A model generated the notes under the pieces. The model searched no databases. It had not been told where the DNA came from and was given only the letters and a program-made list of their open reading frames with translations. A program made the position numbers and the translations under genes. From the NCBI GenBank assembly GCA_938005465.1, contig CALLNU010000006.1, positions 1-64,000 of the forward strand: a stretch of DNA of 64,000 nt. Reading direction: 5' to 3'. Shown one piece after another: positions 1 to 9,286 of this stretch (its first letter is position 1; each line of letters starts with the position of its first letter). The DNA is from an uncultured Collinsella sp. Lineage in GTDB: Bacteria; Actinomycetota; Coriobacteriia; Coriobacteriales; Coriobacteriaceae.

Positions 1-126
1 ACGCCGGGCCGACTCGCTTCGGATGGGGCTCTACACCAACTTTCTCGACACTACCCCTGTATGGAAGTGCGGTAATATAGCTAGTATTCGTTTCTTTATC
101 TGTGGTTACTGTCTCGGGGGATATGC

Positions 127-2508
127 ATGAAACGTCTTAAAGCGTCTGCTGCTTTGGTTTGTACGCTATTGATGGGCTGGTCGCAAATCATTCAGCCTTA
201 CAGCGCGTATGCGCTGTCGGTCCAGGCCGCCGCTGCTTCGCAGTCGGTCTCGCAAACATCGAACGAGTACGAATCTCAAGGTGCAAGCTCTCAGGGAGCG
301 CAGGACGATGCCTCGGGTTCTCAGGGTGTAACCGAATGGTATGGTGACGATGCAAATGCTGCTCGTCCTGATGGGGGTGTAGACTCTGATTCAGGCGAAC
401 AGCCTGGAATTGGCATCGAAGAGTCTCGTGTTGACGAGTCAAACGGTGAAGCCCCAACCGATGATTCCACTGAAATGAATTCCTGCGAAGCCGACTCTTT
501 GGAACCGAACTCTTGGCGTTTCGAAAACGGCGTGCTTATCGATTCTGACAATGGCGACATCGATGCGCAGTCTTTAACTGACGATCCTTTGCCCAATGGC
601 GCTGTTGCGCGCGGCATCGATGTCAGCAATCATCAAGGAACTGTTGATTGGAATAAGGTTAAGGCCGCGGGGATTGATTTTGCCATTCTCAAGGTCGGTC
701 CGGTTTACGGAAAACCTGACGATTCTTTTGAAAAGAACGCTGCTGAATGTGAACGCCTCGGCATTCCTTATGGCGTGTATTACTACTCCTACGCCCGTTC
801 TGTAGAGGATGCCAATAAAGAGGCCGACAGGACACTTGCTTGGCTCGGCGGCCATCATCCGTCGCTTCCCGTTTATTATGATCTTGAGGATAGCTATATC
901 TTGCAAGATCCGGATTTCAGCAAGGATAAGCTTACCCAGATTGCGCAGGCTTTTTGCAACCGTATGGAGGACGTTGGCTTTAAGTCGGGTATCTATGCGA
1001 ACCTTAACTGGCTTAACAACTACCTGAATTCTCCGTCGTTGAGCGGTTATGACCATTGGGTCGCTCAATATAATTGGCGTTGCGATTATGCTGGCAGCTA
1101 CAGTTTCTGGCAGTATTCAAGCAGTGGCAATGTCCCGGGCGTCAACGGACGCTGTGACATGAACTACTGCTTCAACGGTTCTCTTCTCAACGTAGATGAC
1201 AGCAAGATGCATATTCAGTATGAGGCGCATGTCTCGAATATTGGCTGGATGAGCAGCAAGCGCGACGGATCTACGGCTGGCACAACGGGGCAGTCTAAAT
1301 CAGTGGAGGATCTTAAGGTCAGCATCTTGAATCCCGTTGAAGATGGCTCTGTGCAAATTAACGCCAATGTAAGTGGCGTCGGCTGGCAGGGCTGGGACAC
1401 CCCCTCGGCCTCCGAGGGCGGCACCACCGGCCAGGGACGCGCCGTCGAGGCCGTGCGCCTGAGGCTCACGGGCTCCCTCGCGAAGGACTACGACGTCTAC
1501 TACCGCGTCCACGCCTCCAACATCGGCTGGATGGCCTGGGCCAAGGACGGCGGGGAGGCCGGCACCACCGGTATGTCATGCTCTCTCGAGGCTGTTCAGA
1601 TTAAGCTCATTAAGAAGGGCGCCTCCCATCCTGATACATCAGGGTATTCCCATCTTGAAATACCTACGGTGACGTATTCCTCTCAGGTGAAAGGTGCTTG
1701 GCAGAATTCTGTCCCCGCTGGAGGGGTGTCCGGTACAACCGGTCAGGGAATTCCCATCACCGGGTTTTCAGCTAAAACTACTTCATCTGTTGCCGGCGGG
1801 ATTAATTATCAACTGCATCTTTCGAATGTGGGCTGGACGTCTGGTAAGTCAAACGGAGTGCAGCTTTCGTCTACCGGTGAATCCAATTCGGTTGAGGCTA
1901 TTAAAATTTCTCTTTCTGGTGACTTGGCAACCTATTTTGATGTTTGGTACAGGGTCCATGTCGATAACGTCGGCTGGCTTGGTTGGACTAAAAATGGCTC
2001 CGTTGCCGGTAGTACTGGCTATGGGGCCCATGTCCAAGCTATCCAAGTTCGACTTACGAGGAAGGGCGCCAATGCCCCCGGGAGCACCGTTTCGCCGCGT
2101 TTGCTTGGGGAACCAACCGCGTTTGCAAATCCCATGCAGAAGAAAATTGTAGATCTTGCCCGACAGGTGCCGTCTCCTGGCCCTGGTTTGTGCTCTGAGT
2201 GGATTGCAGACATTTATGAGCGTGCCGGATTTAGGAATGTCCATACAGATGCCTGCGATTACTACTGGGATTACTGTAAATATACCGATTATTCTCATTT
2301 GAAAGTCGGAATGGTCATTGCCGTTCCTTCGCATACGCATACACACATGGGCAGCATTTACGGTCACGTTTGTCTCTACATCGGTAATAACCAGGTTATG
2401 GATAATGTCGGTCGGATCAGGACGCTCGATATGGCGTACTGGTTGGATTATTATTCCACCTCATACAAGCCAAAATGGGGCTGGTATGACAACGTGCCGC
2501 TTGCATAG
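127..2508 (+). CDS. Secreted GH25 lysozyme with ChW repeats and C-terminal papain-fold amidase-like domain
   Basis: Predicted secreted peptidoglycan hydrolase of 793 residues. An N-terminal signal peptide (MKRLK, then a hydrophobic stretch to about residue 30) is followed by an acidic, Ser/Gln-rich linker. A GH25 muramidase domain spans about 161-350, with ARGIDVSNHQG at its start and YYDLED (D252, E254) as the expected catalytic strand. Six ChW repeats (GW followed by GTTG, about 361-665) form two triplets and probably bind the wall. The C-terminal 125 residues resemble an NlpC/P60 or CHAP-type amidase, with candidate Cys689 (GLCSEW) and His747 (YGHVCLYIG). The ATG at 127 follows GGGGG at a normal distance. 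The first 126 bases of the window hold no complete gene. GH25 is firm; the last domain's family is less certain. Confidence 0.9.
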   Translation: MKRLKASAALVCTLLMGWSQIIQPYSAYALSVQAAAASQSVSQTSNEYESQGASSQGAQDDASGSQGVTEWYGDDANAARPDGGVDSDSGEQPGIGIEESRVDESNGEAPTDDSTEMNSCEADSLEPNSWRFENGVLIDSDNGDIDAQSLTDDPLPNGAVARGIDVSNHQGTVDWNKVKAAGIDFAILKVGPVYGKPDDSFEKNAAECERLGIPYGVYYYSYARSVEDANKEADRTLAWLGGHHPSLPVYYDLEDSYILQDPDFSKDKLTQIAQAFCNRMEDVGFKSGIYANLNWLNNYLNSPSLSGYDHWVAQYNWRCDYAGSYSFWQYSSSGNVPGVNGRCDMNYCFNGSLLNVDDSKMHIQYEAHVSNIGWMSSKRDGSTAGTTGQSKSVEDLKVSILNPVEDGSVQINANVSGVGWQGWDTPSASEGGTTGQGRAVEAVRLRLTGSLAKDYDVYYRVHASNIGWMAWAKDGGEAGTTGMSCSLEAVQIKLIKKGASHPDTSGYSHLEIPTVTYSSQVKGAWQNSVPAGGVSGTTGQGIPITGFSAKTTSSVAGGINYQLHLSNVGWTSGKSNGVQLSSTGESNSVEAIKISLSGDLATYFDVWYRVHVDNVGWLGWTKNGSVAGSTGYGAHVQAIQVRLTRKGANAPGSTVSPRLLGEPTAFANPMQKKIVDLARQVPSPGPGLCSEWIADIYERAGFRNVHTDACDYYWDYCKYTDYSHLKVGMVIAVPSHTHTHMGSIYGHVCLYIGNNQVMDNVGRIRTLDMAYWLDYYSTSYKPKWGWYDNVPLA
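1381..1569 (+). other. GC3-saturated patch inside the first ChW gene
   Basis: Codons 419-481 of the preceding gene end in G or C in 62 of 63 cases (the exception is GGA). The codons on both sides use A/T and G/C third positions freely. The patch covers most of the second and third ChW repeats and begins and ends abruptly within conserved GW and GTTG motifs. The likeliest reading is a segment copied in by recombination from a GC-rich ChW gene elsewhere. This is seen directly; the mechanism is inferred. Confidence 0.75.
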
Positions 2509-2556
2509 CAGGTCGAAATTCGTGTTTTCACACAGGTTCTAGCAAATATTCTGATT

Positions 2557-2599
2557 AAAACGAACGGGTCGTTTTGCAACGGTCCGTTCGTTTCTATTT
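2557..2599 (+). terminator. Rho-independent terminator-like hairpin after the GH25 gene
   Basis: A ten-base-pair stem (AAACGAACGG with CCGTTCGTTT) encloses a loop of about 20 bases. It is followed by TCTATTT, about 50 bases after the stop codon. Confidence 0.6.
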
Positions 2600-2685
2600 A
2601 AGTGCCATTCACGTTTTCGGTATTTATGCAATTGCCGTAACGATAAATAATGATGCTAAATATGGTCGATTAATGGGGGAGTCGA

Positions 2686-5600
2686 ATGAAAAAGACGCAA
2701 CGACTGCTAGCAACGGCAATGACGCCATTACTGATCATTCAGTGTCTTCTGACGCCCCTTTCTGTCTGGGCTGATTCTTTACCGGTGCAGCCGGAATCTA
2801 CTGATTATTCCGTCAGCGCCGCCGACAGCTCGGAAGACGAGGACATCGTCTTAAATGACGAACAGCAGGGGGTTGAAGTCGAGCAGCCGACTGTGTCAGA
2901 CAATGATTCTCCCTCATCCGTTTCTAGCGAGTCTGCTTCCAATGCGACTGATTCGCCGAAACCCGAAAATGATGTATCCGCTGTCTTTGGTTCTGTTTCA
3001 TACCAGACTCATGTACAGGATATTGGCTGGCAGGCTCCCGTTTCAAATGGAATGACGGCTGGCACAACAGGTCGTGCTAAGCGCGTTGAAGCCCTCAAGA
3101 TCAATCTGCTTTCACAAGATGGCACCCCTTTGGGGAATGACAGCATTTCGGTCCAATCACACATTTCCGGGATCGGCTGGGAGCCTCAGCCGGTGGGTAG
3201 CGGGCAGACATCTGGAACAGTTGGACAGTCGCGAGCCATCGAAGCGATCAAGCTATCTTTGTCGGGCGGTCTTTCTGACTCGTATGACATTTGGTATCGC
3301 GTTCATTCTGCAAATGTTGGTTGGCTTGGCTGGGCCTCAAATGGTGAGCCTGCTGGAACACAGGGCTATGCTTATCAGATCGAAGCTATTCAGATAAAGG
3401 TGCTTCCAAAAAATGCTCAAGATGCGCCAGCGCGAGGCGATGCCTTTAGGGACCATTCCCAGGAACCGCCTACTGTTTCCTATCGATCTCATATCTCCAA
3501 TGTTGGATGGATGGGTGTTGTCGCGGACGGAAAGACATCGGGGGTCATTGACTCAAGAAATGCAATCGAGGCACTGTCGCTTAGTGTTAATTGGTATGGC
3601 CACGGAGGCTCTATTTCCTCTCGCGCGCACGTCTCTGGCATTGGTTGGCAAAGCTGGTCTTCAGGTACTGTTGGCACGACCGGGCAGTCTCGGTCAGTTG
3701 AGTCCGTTCAGTTTAAGCTCAATGACGAGATATCTGCAACTTACGACATTTGGTACCGTGTGTATGCTTCCAAATTGGGCGGATGGTTGGGCTGGACGTC
3801 CAACGGGTCTCCTGCGGGCTCGGTGGGGAAGGGTGCCGCCATTCAGGGTATTCAGGTTATGTTGGTCGAAAAGGGCTGCTCTGCTCCTGGAGATACAGCG
3901 AATCATTTTATTGGAGCTACGGATGTTCTGAGTGGCAGTTCGTATGGCCTTAATGGCAATAGCTTGGGCACTGTGCAGGGTAAAACGATTTTAATGGGTT
4001 CCGAGAGCGGCTCTGAGCCTTTAACATCGCTTTCTATTTCGTTTGATAATCAAGAGACTTCAGGTTCAATCGGTTATTCAGGCTGCTATGAATTTAGTGG
4101 ATGGAGCGGAGTTGTTTCTGACGGTGCCGCGCTCAATTCTAAAAATGATGGCCGTACTTTGAAGGCCGTGAGATTGACTCTTACTGGTGATTTGTCTAAT
4201 GCCTATGACGTTTGGTACCGGTGTTTTGACTCCAAAAAAGGATGGCTTGGCTGGGCGTGTAATGGCGCGGATGCGGGGGCAACGATACTGGGTTCATTCC
4301 TTAAGGCTGTCGAAGTAAGGATTATCAGTAAAGGCAGTGGCGCTCCCGGAGTAACGGACGGAGCATTTGTTTCCGATACTTCCGCCGATTGCGCTCATGT
4401 TGTTTATCAGGCCCATTCCGCTAGCCGTGGGTGGTTTCCATCTGTTTTAGATGGGCAGGATGCCGGCACAACGGGAAAATCGCTTTCGCTTCAAGCTCTG
4501 AATGTGGTGCTGGCCGGTGTGGATGATGATTCTCTGGTTGAGGCACGAGCTCATGTTGCCAATATTGGTTGGCAGGAATGGCGGTCTGCCGGTTATGTTG
4601 GGACCGTTGGACAAGGATTGGCCATTCAGGCTCTTGAGCTGCGCATTAATGGTCCCCTCGCGAATCAGTATGACATCTACTATCGAGTTCATTCGGCTGG
4701 TTATGGTTGGTTGGGTTGGGCCAAAAACGGCGATTCCGCTGGAACTACCGGGTTAAATATCCAGATAGAAGCTGTCCAAATTAAGCTTGTCGCGAAGGGC
4801 GGGAATCCTGGCTCATCGTCTGCGCCCGCATTTATCCCTGCTCCAGCTCTAACGCTCCAGGCGCATGTCGCCACGCTTGGTTGGATGAATCCCGTTGGCA
4901 ACGGTGGTGTTGCGGGCACAACCGGCAGATCGCTTGCTATTGAGGCGCTGAAGTTGAATGTCTCCAGTAGCGTATCAGGCGGTATTGAGTACTCCGCCCA
5001 TGTACAGGATGTGGGCTGGCAAGGTTGGACTTCCAATGGGAATGTCGCTGGCACAGTAGGCTGCGCAAAGCGTATCGAGGCTCTTAAGATTAAGTTGACC
5101 GGTGATTTATCGAACTACTTTGATGTTTGGTATCGAGCATATTGCCAAGACTTTGGGTGGCTCGACTGGACCTCAAATGGGCAGCCTGCGGGTACGTCTA
5201 GGATAGGCTGCAGAGTCGAGTCTGTTCAAGTGAAGATTGTTCCCAAGGGCGCTGGTGCTCCCGGTTCTACTGCGCGTCCGTTTACTGACCAGCCCTTGTT
5301 GCCGGCAGATATGATGACTATGCTTAATCGAGCTAATAGATATTCGAGCAGCACAAGCTGGCTCATTATGGTTGACAGGCAAGCATGCCGCCTTGGAGTT
5401 TTTCGTGGACAGCGCGGGTCGTGGAGTTACGCTCAATACTGGACTTGCTCTACCGGCGCCCCTAGTACTCCAACGCCTACGGGTGAGTATACCGTCACCG
5501 GCAAGGGCTACTCGTTTGGACATGGGTATACCTGCTACTACTACACGCAGTTTTACGGTGACTATCTGTTCCATTCAATACCGTACTACCAGGGAACTTT

Positions 5601-5721
5601 TAATCCCATGGACAGCCGAATGGGAATGCATGTTTCACAAGGCTGCGTGCGTTTGCCCATTGATCGCGCTAAATGGATTTGGGATAACGTGCCCCTTGCT
5701 ACCAAGGTGGTAATCTACTAA
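2686..5721 (+). CDS. Secreted ChW-repeat protein with C-terminal L,D-transpeptidase (YkuD) domain
   Basis: Predicted secreted wall-modifying enzyme of 1011 residues. A signal peptide (MKKTQR, hydrophobic core, SVWA-D cleavage region) precedes an acidic linker to about residue 100. Fourteen or so ChW units then run in repeated triplets, the third member always carrying a D-W/Y-YR-GWLGW pattern; a few units near 420-540 are degenerate. The last 120 residues are a YkuD fold with H963 (LFHSIPYY) and the active-site motif SQGCVRLP (Cys987), matching the family's HX(n)S/THGCxR pattern with Gln in place of His. Such enzymes make 3-3 cross-links or attach proteins to peptidoglycan. The ATG at 2686 has GGGGGAG upstream. 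It follows the lysozyme gene and has its own terminator on both sides. Confidence 0.9.
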   Translation: MKKTQRLLATAMTPLLIIQCLLTPLSVWADSLPVQPESTDYSVSAADSSEDEDIVLNDEQQGVEVEQPTVSDNDSPSSVSSESASNATDSPKPENDVSAVFGSVSYQTHVQDIGWQAPVSNGMTAGTTGRAKRVEALKINLLSQDGTPLGNDSISVQSHISGIGWEPQPVGSGQTSGTVGQSRAIEAIKLSLSGGLSDSYDIWYRVHSANVGWLGWASNGEPAGTQGYAYQIEAIQIKVLPKNAQDAPARGDAFRDHSQEPPTVSYRSHISNVGWMGVVADGKTSGVIDSRNAIEALSLSVNWYGHGGSISSRAHVSGIGWQSWSSGTVGTTGQSRSVESVQFKLNDEISATYDIWYRVYASKLGGWLGWTSNGSPAGSVGKGAAIQGIQVMLVEKGCSAPGDTANHFIGATDVLSGSSYGLNGNSLGTVQGKTILMGSESGSEPLTSLSISFDNQETSGSIGYSGCYEFSGWSGVVSDGAALNSKNDGRTLKAVRLTLTGDLSNAYDVWYRCFDSKKGWLGWACNGADAGATILGSFLKAVEVRIISKGSGAPGVTDGAFVSDTSADCAHVVYQAHSASRGWFPSVLDGQDAGTTGKSLSLQALNVVLAGVDDDSLVEARAHVANIGWQEWRSAGYVGTVGQGLAIQALELRINGPLANQYDIYYRVHSAGYGWLGWAKNGDSAGTTGLNIQIEAVQIKLVAKGGNPGSSSAPAFIPAPALTLQAHVATLGWMNPVGNGGVAGTTGRSLAIEALKLNVSSSVSGGIEYSAHVQDVGWQGWTSNGNVAGTVGCAKRIEALKIKLTGDLSNYFDVWYRAYCQDFGWLDWTSNGQPAGTSRIGCRVESVQVKIVPKGAGAPGSTARPFTDQPLLPADMMTMLNRANRYSSSTSWLIMVDRQACRLGVFRGQRGSWSYAQYWTCSTGAPSTPTPTGEYTVTGKGYSFGHGYTCYYYTQFYGDYLFHSIPYYQGTFNPMDSRMGMHVSQGCVRLPIDRAKWIWDNVPLATKVVIY

Positions 5722-5752
5722 CTATTCCCGTAAGCGGTGAGAGCTTGTTAGA

Positions 5753-5796
5753 GGGCCCTTTCCTGTTGCCGTAGTCTTGGCAACAGGAAAGGGCCC
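5753..5796 (+). terminator. Perfect 18-bp hairpin after the L,D-transpeptidase gene
   Basis: An 18-base-pair stem (GGGCCCTTTCCTGTTGCC and its complement) surrounds an eight-base loop, about 30 bases past the stop codon. Only a short T-run follows, so it may act as a terminator or as a processing or stability structure. Confidence 0.6.
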
Positions 5797-5906
5797 TTGC
5801 CGTTGGATTAGGCTCCTTTTTCTTCGTTCACCTAATTGGTGACATTAATGAAGCTAACTCCCGATAGTATGGTTATTGACGACCGTCTATCTAGGAGGCG
5901 ATTCTT

Positions 5907-8900
5907 TTGAAAAGGCAATTTAGAGCATTTATTGTTCTGATTTCCTGCTTCATGACGATGCTGCTTTTGAGCCCTTTGGCTTGTTGGGCAGATCAAAATG
6001 TTGGTTCCAACGAATATGAATCCGTTCCAGAGACCCAATCCGACCCCTCGGATCAAACTGCTGCTGTAGCCGATGAAACGGCGCCTTCGATTGATGCTAC
6101 CGTGGAGCCCAAAGAGGCGGCCCCGGACGTCAGCTATAAATCTCACATTTCAGGCATTGGTTGGGAGCCGACGTTTACATCGAATGGCTCGACCTCTGGC
6201 ACAACAGGCCAGTCCCGTAGGCTTGAAGCACTCAGGGTTTCCCTCCCTAATTCAGAAGACCTTGGTATCGAATACCGCTCTCATGTTCAAAATGAAGGCT
6301 GGCAGGATTGGGTTTCTAATGGAGCCGTCTCCGGCACAACGGGAAAGGGCCTTCAGATTGAAGCCGTCGAGCTCAAGCTGACGGGCAACAGGGCGGCTTC
6401 TTATGACCTGTATTATCGCGTTCATGCTTCTAATTTCGGCTGGCTTGGATGGACTTCAAATGGGTCGACTGCGGGAACCACCGGTTGGTCTTATGCCGTT
6501 GAAGCAATACAGATCGTCATTGTAAAAAAGGGTGACGCGGCGCCCGGCGATACTGCTGGTGCCTATGTCCCATATGTCTTTAATTGCTCTCTTTCTCAGG
6601 TTGGGGAGACGACTAAAGTAACCCTGAATATTCCGCAGATCGAGGATATAAAACGACTCGGGATCGCTGATTCGATAAAGGTGGCAGGCTCCATGTCGTA
6701 TGGAGGGAGGGTCACCCGTTCCGTCTCAAGCACGATTGCACTCGGAGATCTGGGCTCTAGCTCCAGTGAAATTGAATTTAGCGATTATGGTCCGTTTGAC
6801 GTTACGTTGCAGTATTTGAAGAACGGAAACATCGTTCAAGAGGACCATCAGTCAATTGGCATTTCTGCGAGTGAATACAACCTTGCCCCTTTGAGTGCTT
6901 CTTTTCCCGTTGTTCTCTATTCGCTATCTTTCTGGGATATCAGCGCCTCTTCTGCCGGAACGACCATTCCGTCGATTGTAATGCTTGATCGTCCAAGTGC
7001 TTATAACTGGAACTCGCTTCCATCCGGGATGTATGGTCTTCCGTATCTGACTCATGAGGAAAATGCTTCTAGTTCGAGCTATCAGGCGTTTGCGGATTAT
7101 GTCGCTGCTCTCTACAAGATCAATCCCAAGGCGAAGTTCAATCTGTATATCAATGACATCACCTGCTCGTTGATCCATAGGATGATTTATGCCAATAAGA
7201 TTCCCGCCGGCCAGTACTCTATTCGTCTGTTGTCCGATGGATCTGCCACGTATGTATTTACCAACGAGGCCTTCGACGTTAAGGATCCAGATTCTAAGCA
7301 AGCTGAGCTGATTGCTTCTTGGAATGCTGCCAAGAAAAAAGAATACGAAACCGGTGAGGTTTCAAAGTCGTATAGCGATTATCACGATCACTGGGATTCT
7401 ATGTATGCCGTGCTGAGCATTGAGCCCGGGACTCAGTGGTGGATGACTCGCACCAATCTGTTTACAAGCGGTGACGATAATGTCTTTGCGAGTAAGATCG
7501 CATCCGATCCTAACGTTAAGAAGATGAACGTTTCGAGCATGCTTACGAGCTTGCAGAATAGGGGAGAAGATACGGTCCAAGCGTTTAAGGCCCTGTATAA
7601 CTTTAACGATGGTTATTTTGATGCGGCGACTCAACAGGGCAAAAAGGTAATGATGCTGCTTGGAACGTACGTTTCTTATGAGCATAATTTTGACGACTAT
7701 GCCAACTTGACGGAAGTTATCTATGGCGATGACTATTTGTATTATTACAAGGGGCACCCGAACACACCGACAGGCATGTATCCCCAAAAGCAGGAGCAGC
7801 TTGACCGTCTTGGTATAACCGATGTCGATTCGTCTGTTGCTGCAGAGCTCATCCTTTTCTTCAATCCGGAGATTGGGCTGTCGGGCTACGGGTCTAGTAC
7901 ATACAACTCGGCTAGCGCCGATGCCGCTGGTGGACTTTGGAATTCTACGAAGTCCGAGGCGTTGAAGCCCGGCGCTGCTATCGATTATTCGGTTATGGAT
8001 TGGTTTGCTTCGCCTATTACTGAGGACTCAGACGAGGCTATCAGGTCCCTTTGCAAGCAAGGTGACTCCTGTTATCTCGTGGAGTTTTCGGATGCCATAC
8101 TTGCTTCGGCAAATTACGACTTTGCTATCTATTCGCACAACAGCGGCGCTCTGACTTATTACAAGAAGAGTGAGTCTGGCTACGATGTCGTCAAGGTGTC
8201 ACGAGGCTCGCTAGATGTTTTGGCAACTTCGCATGTTGCGAATGACGGTTGGCAGTCGGCTTCCAAGGGCGGAAATGTTTCTGGTACCGTTGGTCAGTCC
8301 AAGGCTGTCGAGGCTATTACTCTCAACCTGCAGAATGTTCCCTACGACGGCAGCTTGGAGTACAGGACACATGTTTCCGATTACGGTTGGCAAGACTATG
8401 TGAAAGAGGGAGAAGTCTCCGGTACTACGGGTCAGAGCAAGTCTGTTCAGGCTATTCAAATTCGACTTACTGATGAGATGGCCAATCGTTATGACGTATA
8501 CTATCGCGCTCATGTTCAGGATAAGGGCTGGCTTGGCTGGGCCTGCAATGATCAGGTTGCCGGAACGACTGGGTTTGGCTTGAGGCTCGAGGCATATCAG
8601 GTCGTTTTGGTTGAAAAGGGTTTGCCTGCTCCAGGGGATACGAGTCAGCCCTCTATTCAGAGAACGTTTTCGATTAAGACCCATGTTTCCAACCTTGGTT
8701 GGCAGCAGCCTGTTTATGAGGGCATGACGGCGGGCACAACTGGTCGAAATCTTGCTGTTGAGGCGTTGACGATTAGCAAGCTTGATCTTGGGTATTCTGG
8801 CGGCATCGAGTATCGAGCTCACGTTCAGAATATCGGCTGGCAAAAGTGGGTCAAGAACGGCAAACTGGCCGGCACCACTGGAAAGTCTCTTGCTATTGAG

Positions 8901-9074
8901 GCTGTAGAAATTAAGCTTACGGGAGATCTTGCCAAGCATTATGACGTTGTCTATAGGGCGCATGTGCAAAACAAGGGTTGGCTTGATTGTGTTAAGTCAG
9001 GCGAGTGCGCCGGTACAACTGGTGAGGCTCTTCATTTGGAAGCGCTTGAGGTTAGGCTGGTTGAGAAAAGCTAA
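5907..9074 (+). CDS. Secreted ChW-repeat protein with embedded GT80-like (PM0188 family) sialyltransferase-like domain
   Basis: The product is 1055 residues, from a TTG start preceded by AGGAGG. A signal peptide (MKRQF, hydrophobic core, CWA-DQ) and an acidic linker lead to three ChW repeats (about 75-215). A beta-rich, Ig-like stretch (about 220-325) and a long non-ChW domain (about 330-770) follow, then six more ChW repeats. The long domain carries residues expected of GT80 sialyltransferases in the expected order and spacing: LLSDGSATYV (D444, candidate base), YYKGHP (H617), AAELILFF (E647) and SGYGSST (S663, S664). From memory, the Pasteurella enzyme has D141, H311, E338 and S355/S356, giving nearly the same intervals. 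GT80 enzymes transfer sialic acid from CMP-sialic acid, so a secreted, wall-bound location is odd. Function is inferred from motifs only; the substrate may differ. Confidence 0.7.
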   Translation: MKRQFRAFIVLISCFMTMLLLSPLACWADQNVGSNEYESVPETQSDPSDQTAAVADETAPSIDATVEPKEAAPDVSYKSHISGIGWEPTFTSNGSTSGTTGQSRRLEALRVSLPNSEDLGIEYRSHVQNEGWQDWVSNGAVSGTTGKGLQIEAVELKLTGNRAASYDLYYRVHASNFGWLGWTSNGSTAGTTGWSYAVEAIQIVIVKKGDAAPGDTAGAYVPYVFNCSLSQVGETTKVTLNIPQIEDIKRLGIADSIKVAGSMSYGGRVTRSVSSTIALGDLGSSSSEIEFSDYGPFDVTLQYLKNGNIVQEDHQSIGISASEYNLAPLSASFPVVLYSLSFWDISASSAGTTIPSIVMLDRPSAYNWNSLPSGMYGLPYLTHEENASSSSYQAFADYVAALYKINPKAKFNLYINDITCSLIHRMIYANKIPAGQYSIRLLSDGSATYVFTNEAFDVKDPDSKQAELIASWNAAKKKEYETGEVSKSYSDYHDHWDSMYAVLSIEPGTQWWMTRTNLFTSGDDNVFASKIASDPNVKKMNVSSMLTSLQNRGEDTVQAFKALYNFNDGYFDAATQQGKKVMMLLGTYVSYEHNFDDYANLTEVIYGDDYLYYYKGHPNTPTGMYPQKQEQLDRLGITDVDSSVAAELILFFNPEIGLSGYGSSTYNSASADAAGGLWNSTKSEALKPGAAIDYSVMDWFASPITEDSDEAIRSLCKQGDSCYLVEFSDAILASANYDFAIYSHNSGALTYYKKSESGYDVVKVSRGSLDVLATSHVANDGWQSASKGGNVSGTVGQSKAVEAITLNLQNVPYDGSLEYRTHVSDYGWQDYVKEGEVSGTTGQSKSVQAIQIRLTDEMANRYDVYYRAHVQDKGWLGWACNDQVAGTTGFGLRLEAYQVVLVEKGLPAPGDTSQPSIQRTFSIKTHVSNLGWQQPVYEGMTAGTTGRNLAVEALTISKLDLGYSGGIEYRAHVQNIGWQKWVKNGKLAGTTGKSLAIEAVEIKLTGDLAKHYDVVYRAHVQNKGWLDCVKSGECAGTTGEALHLEALEVRLVEKS

Positions 9075-9119
9075 CTATAGAAACAATTTACCTTTATAAA
9101 GCATCGTTAATGGGGGTAG

Positions 9120-9165
9120 GGAGTGAACCGAAGGAGTATGACACCTCTTCGGTTCACTCCTTTGT
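9120..9165 (+). terminator. Rho-independent terminator after the GT80-like gene
   Basis: A 14-base-pair stem (GGAGTGAACCGAAG with CTTCGGTTCACTCC) and a 13-base loop are followed by TTTGTTA. It separates the three ChW genes from the glycosyltransferase cluster. Confidence 0.75.
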
Positions 9166-9286
9166 TAGTTAATTGAAAGAGGTAAACCGTGCTAATATTT
9201 GATATTTGTATAAGTATCTATTTAGCCTCTTTCGTTGAGTTTTCAACATTACTTCTATTGAATGAATTAAGGTGAAGTTAGTAATC

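Noticed and set aside
2574..2774. A 66-codon frame ahead of and overlapping the L,D-transpeptidase gene
   Set aside because: It runs over the terminator and the ribosome site of the real gene and has no recognisable content.
5907..6000. Lipoprotein signal on the GT80-like protein
   Set aside because: The Cys in PLACWA is preceded by Pro rather than a small aliphatic residue at -3, so an ordinary signal peptidase I site (CWA-DQ) fits better.
127..9074. Sortase (LPXTG) anchoring of the ChW proteins
   Set aside because: None of the three C-termini has an LPXTG motif, a hydrophobic stretch and a basic tail.
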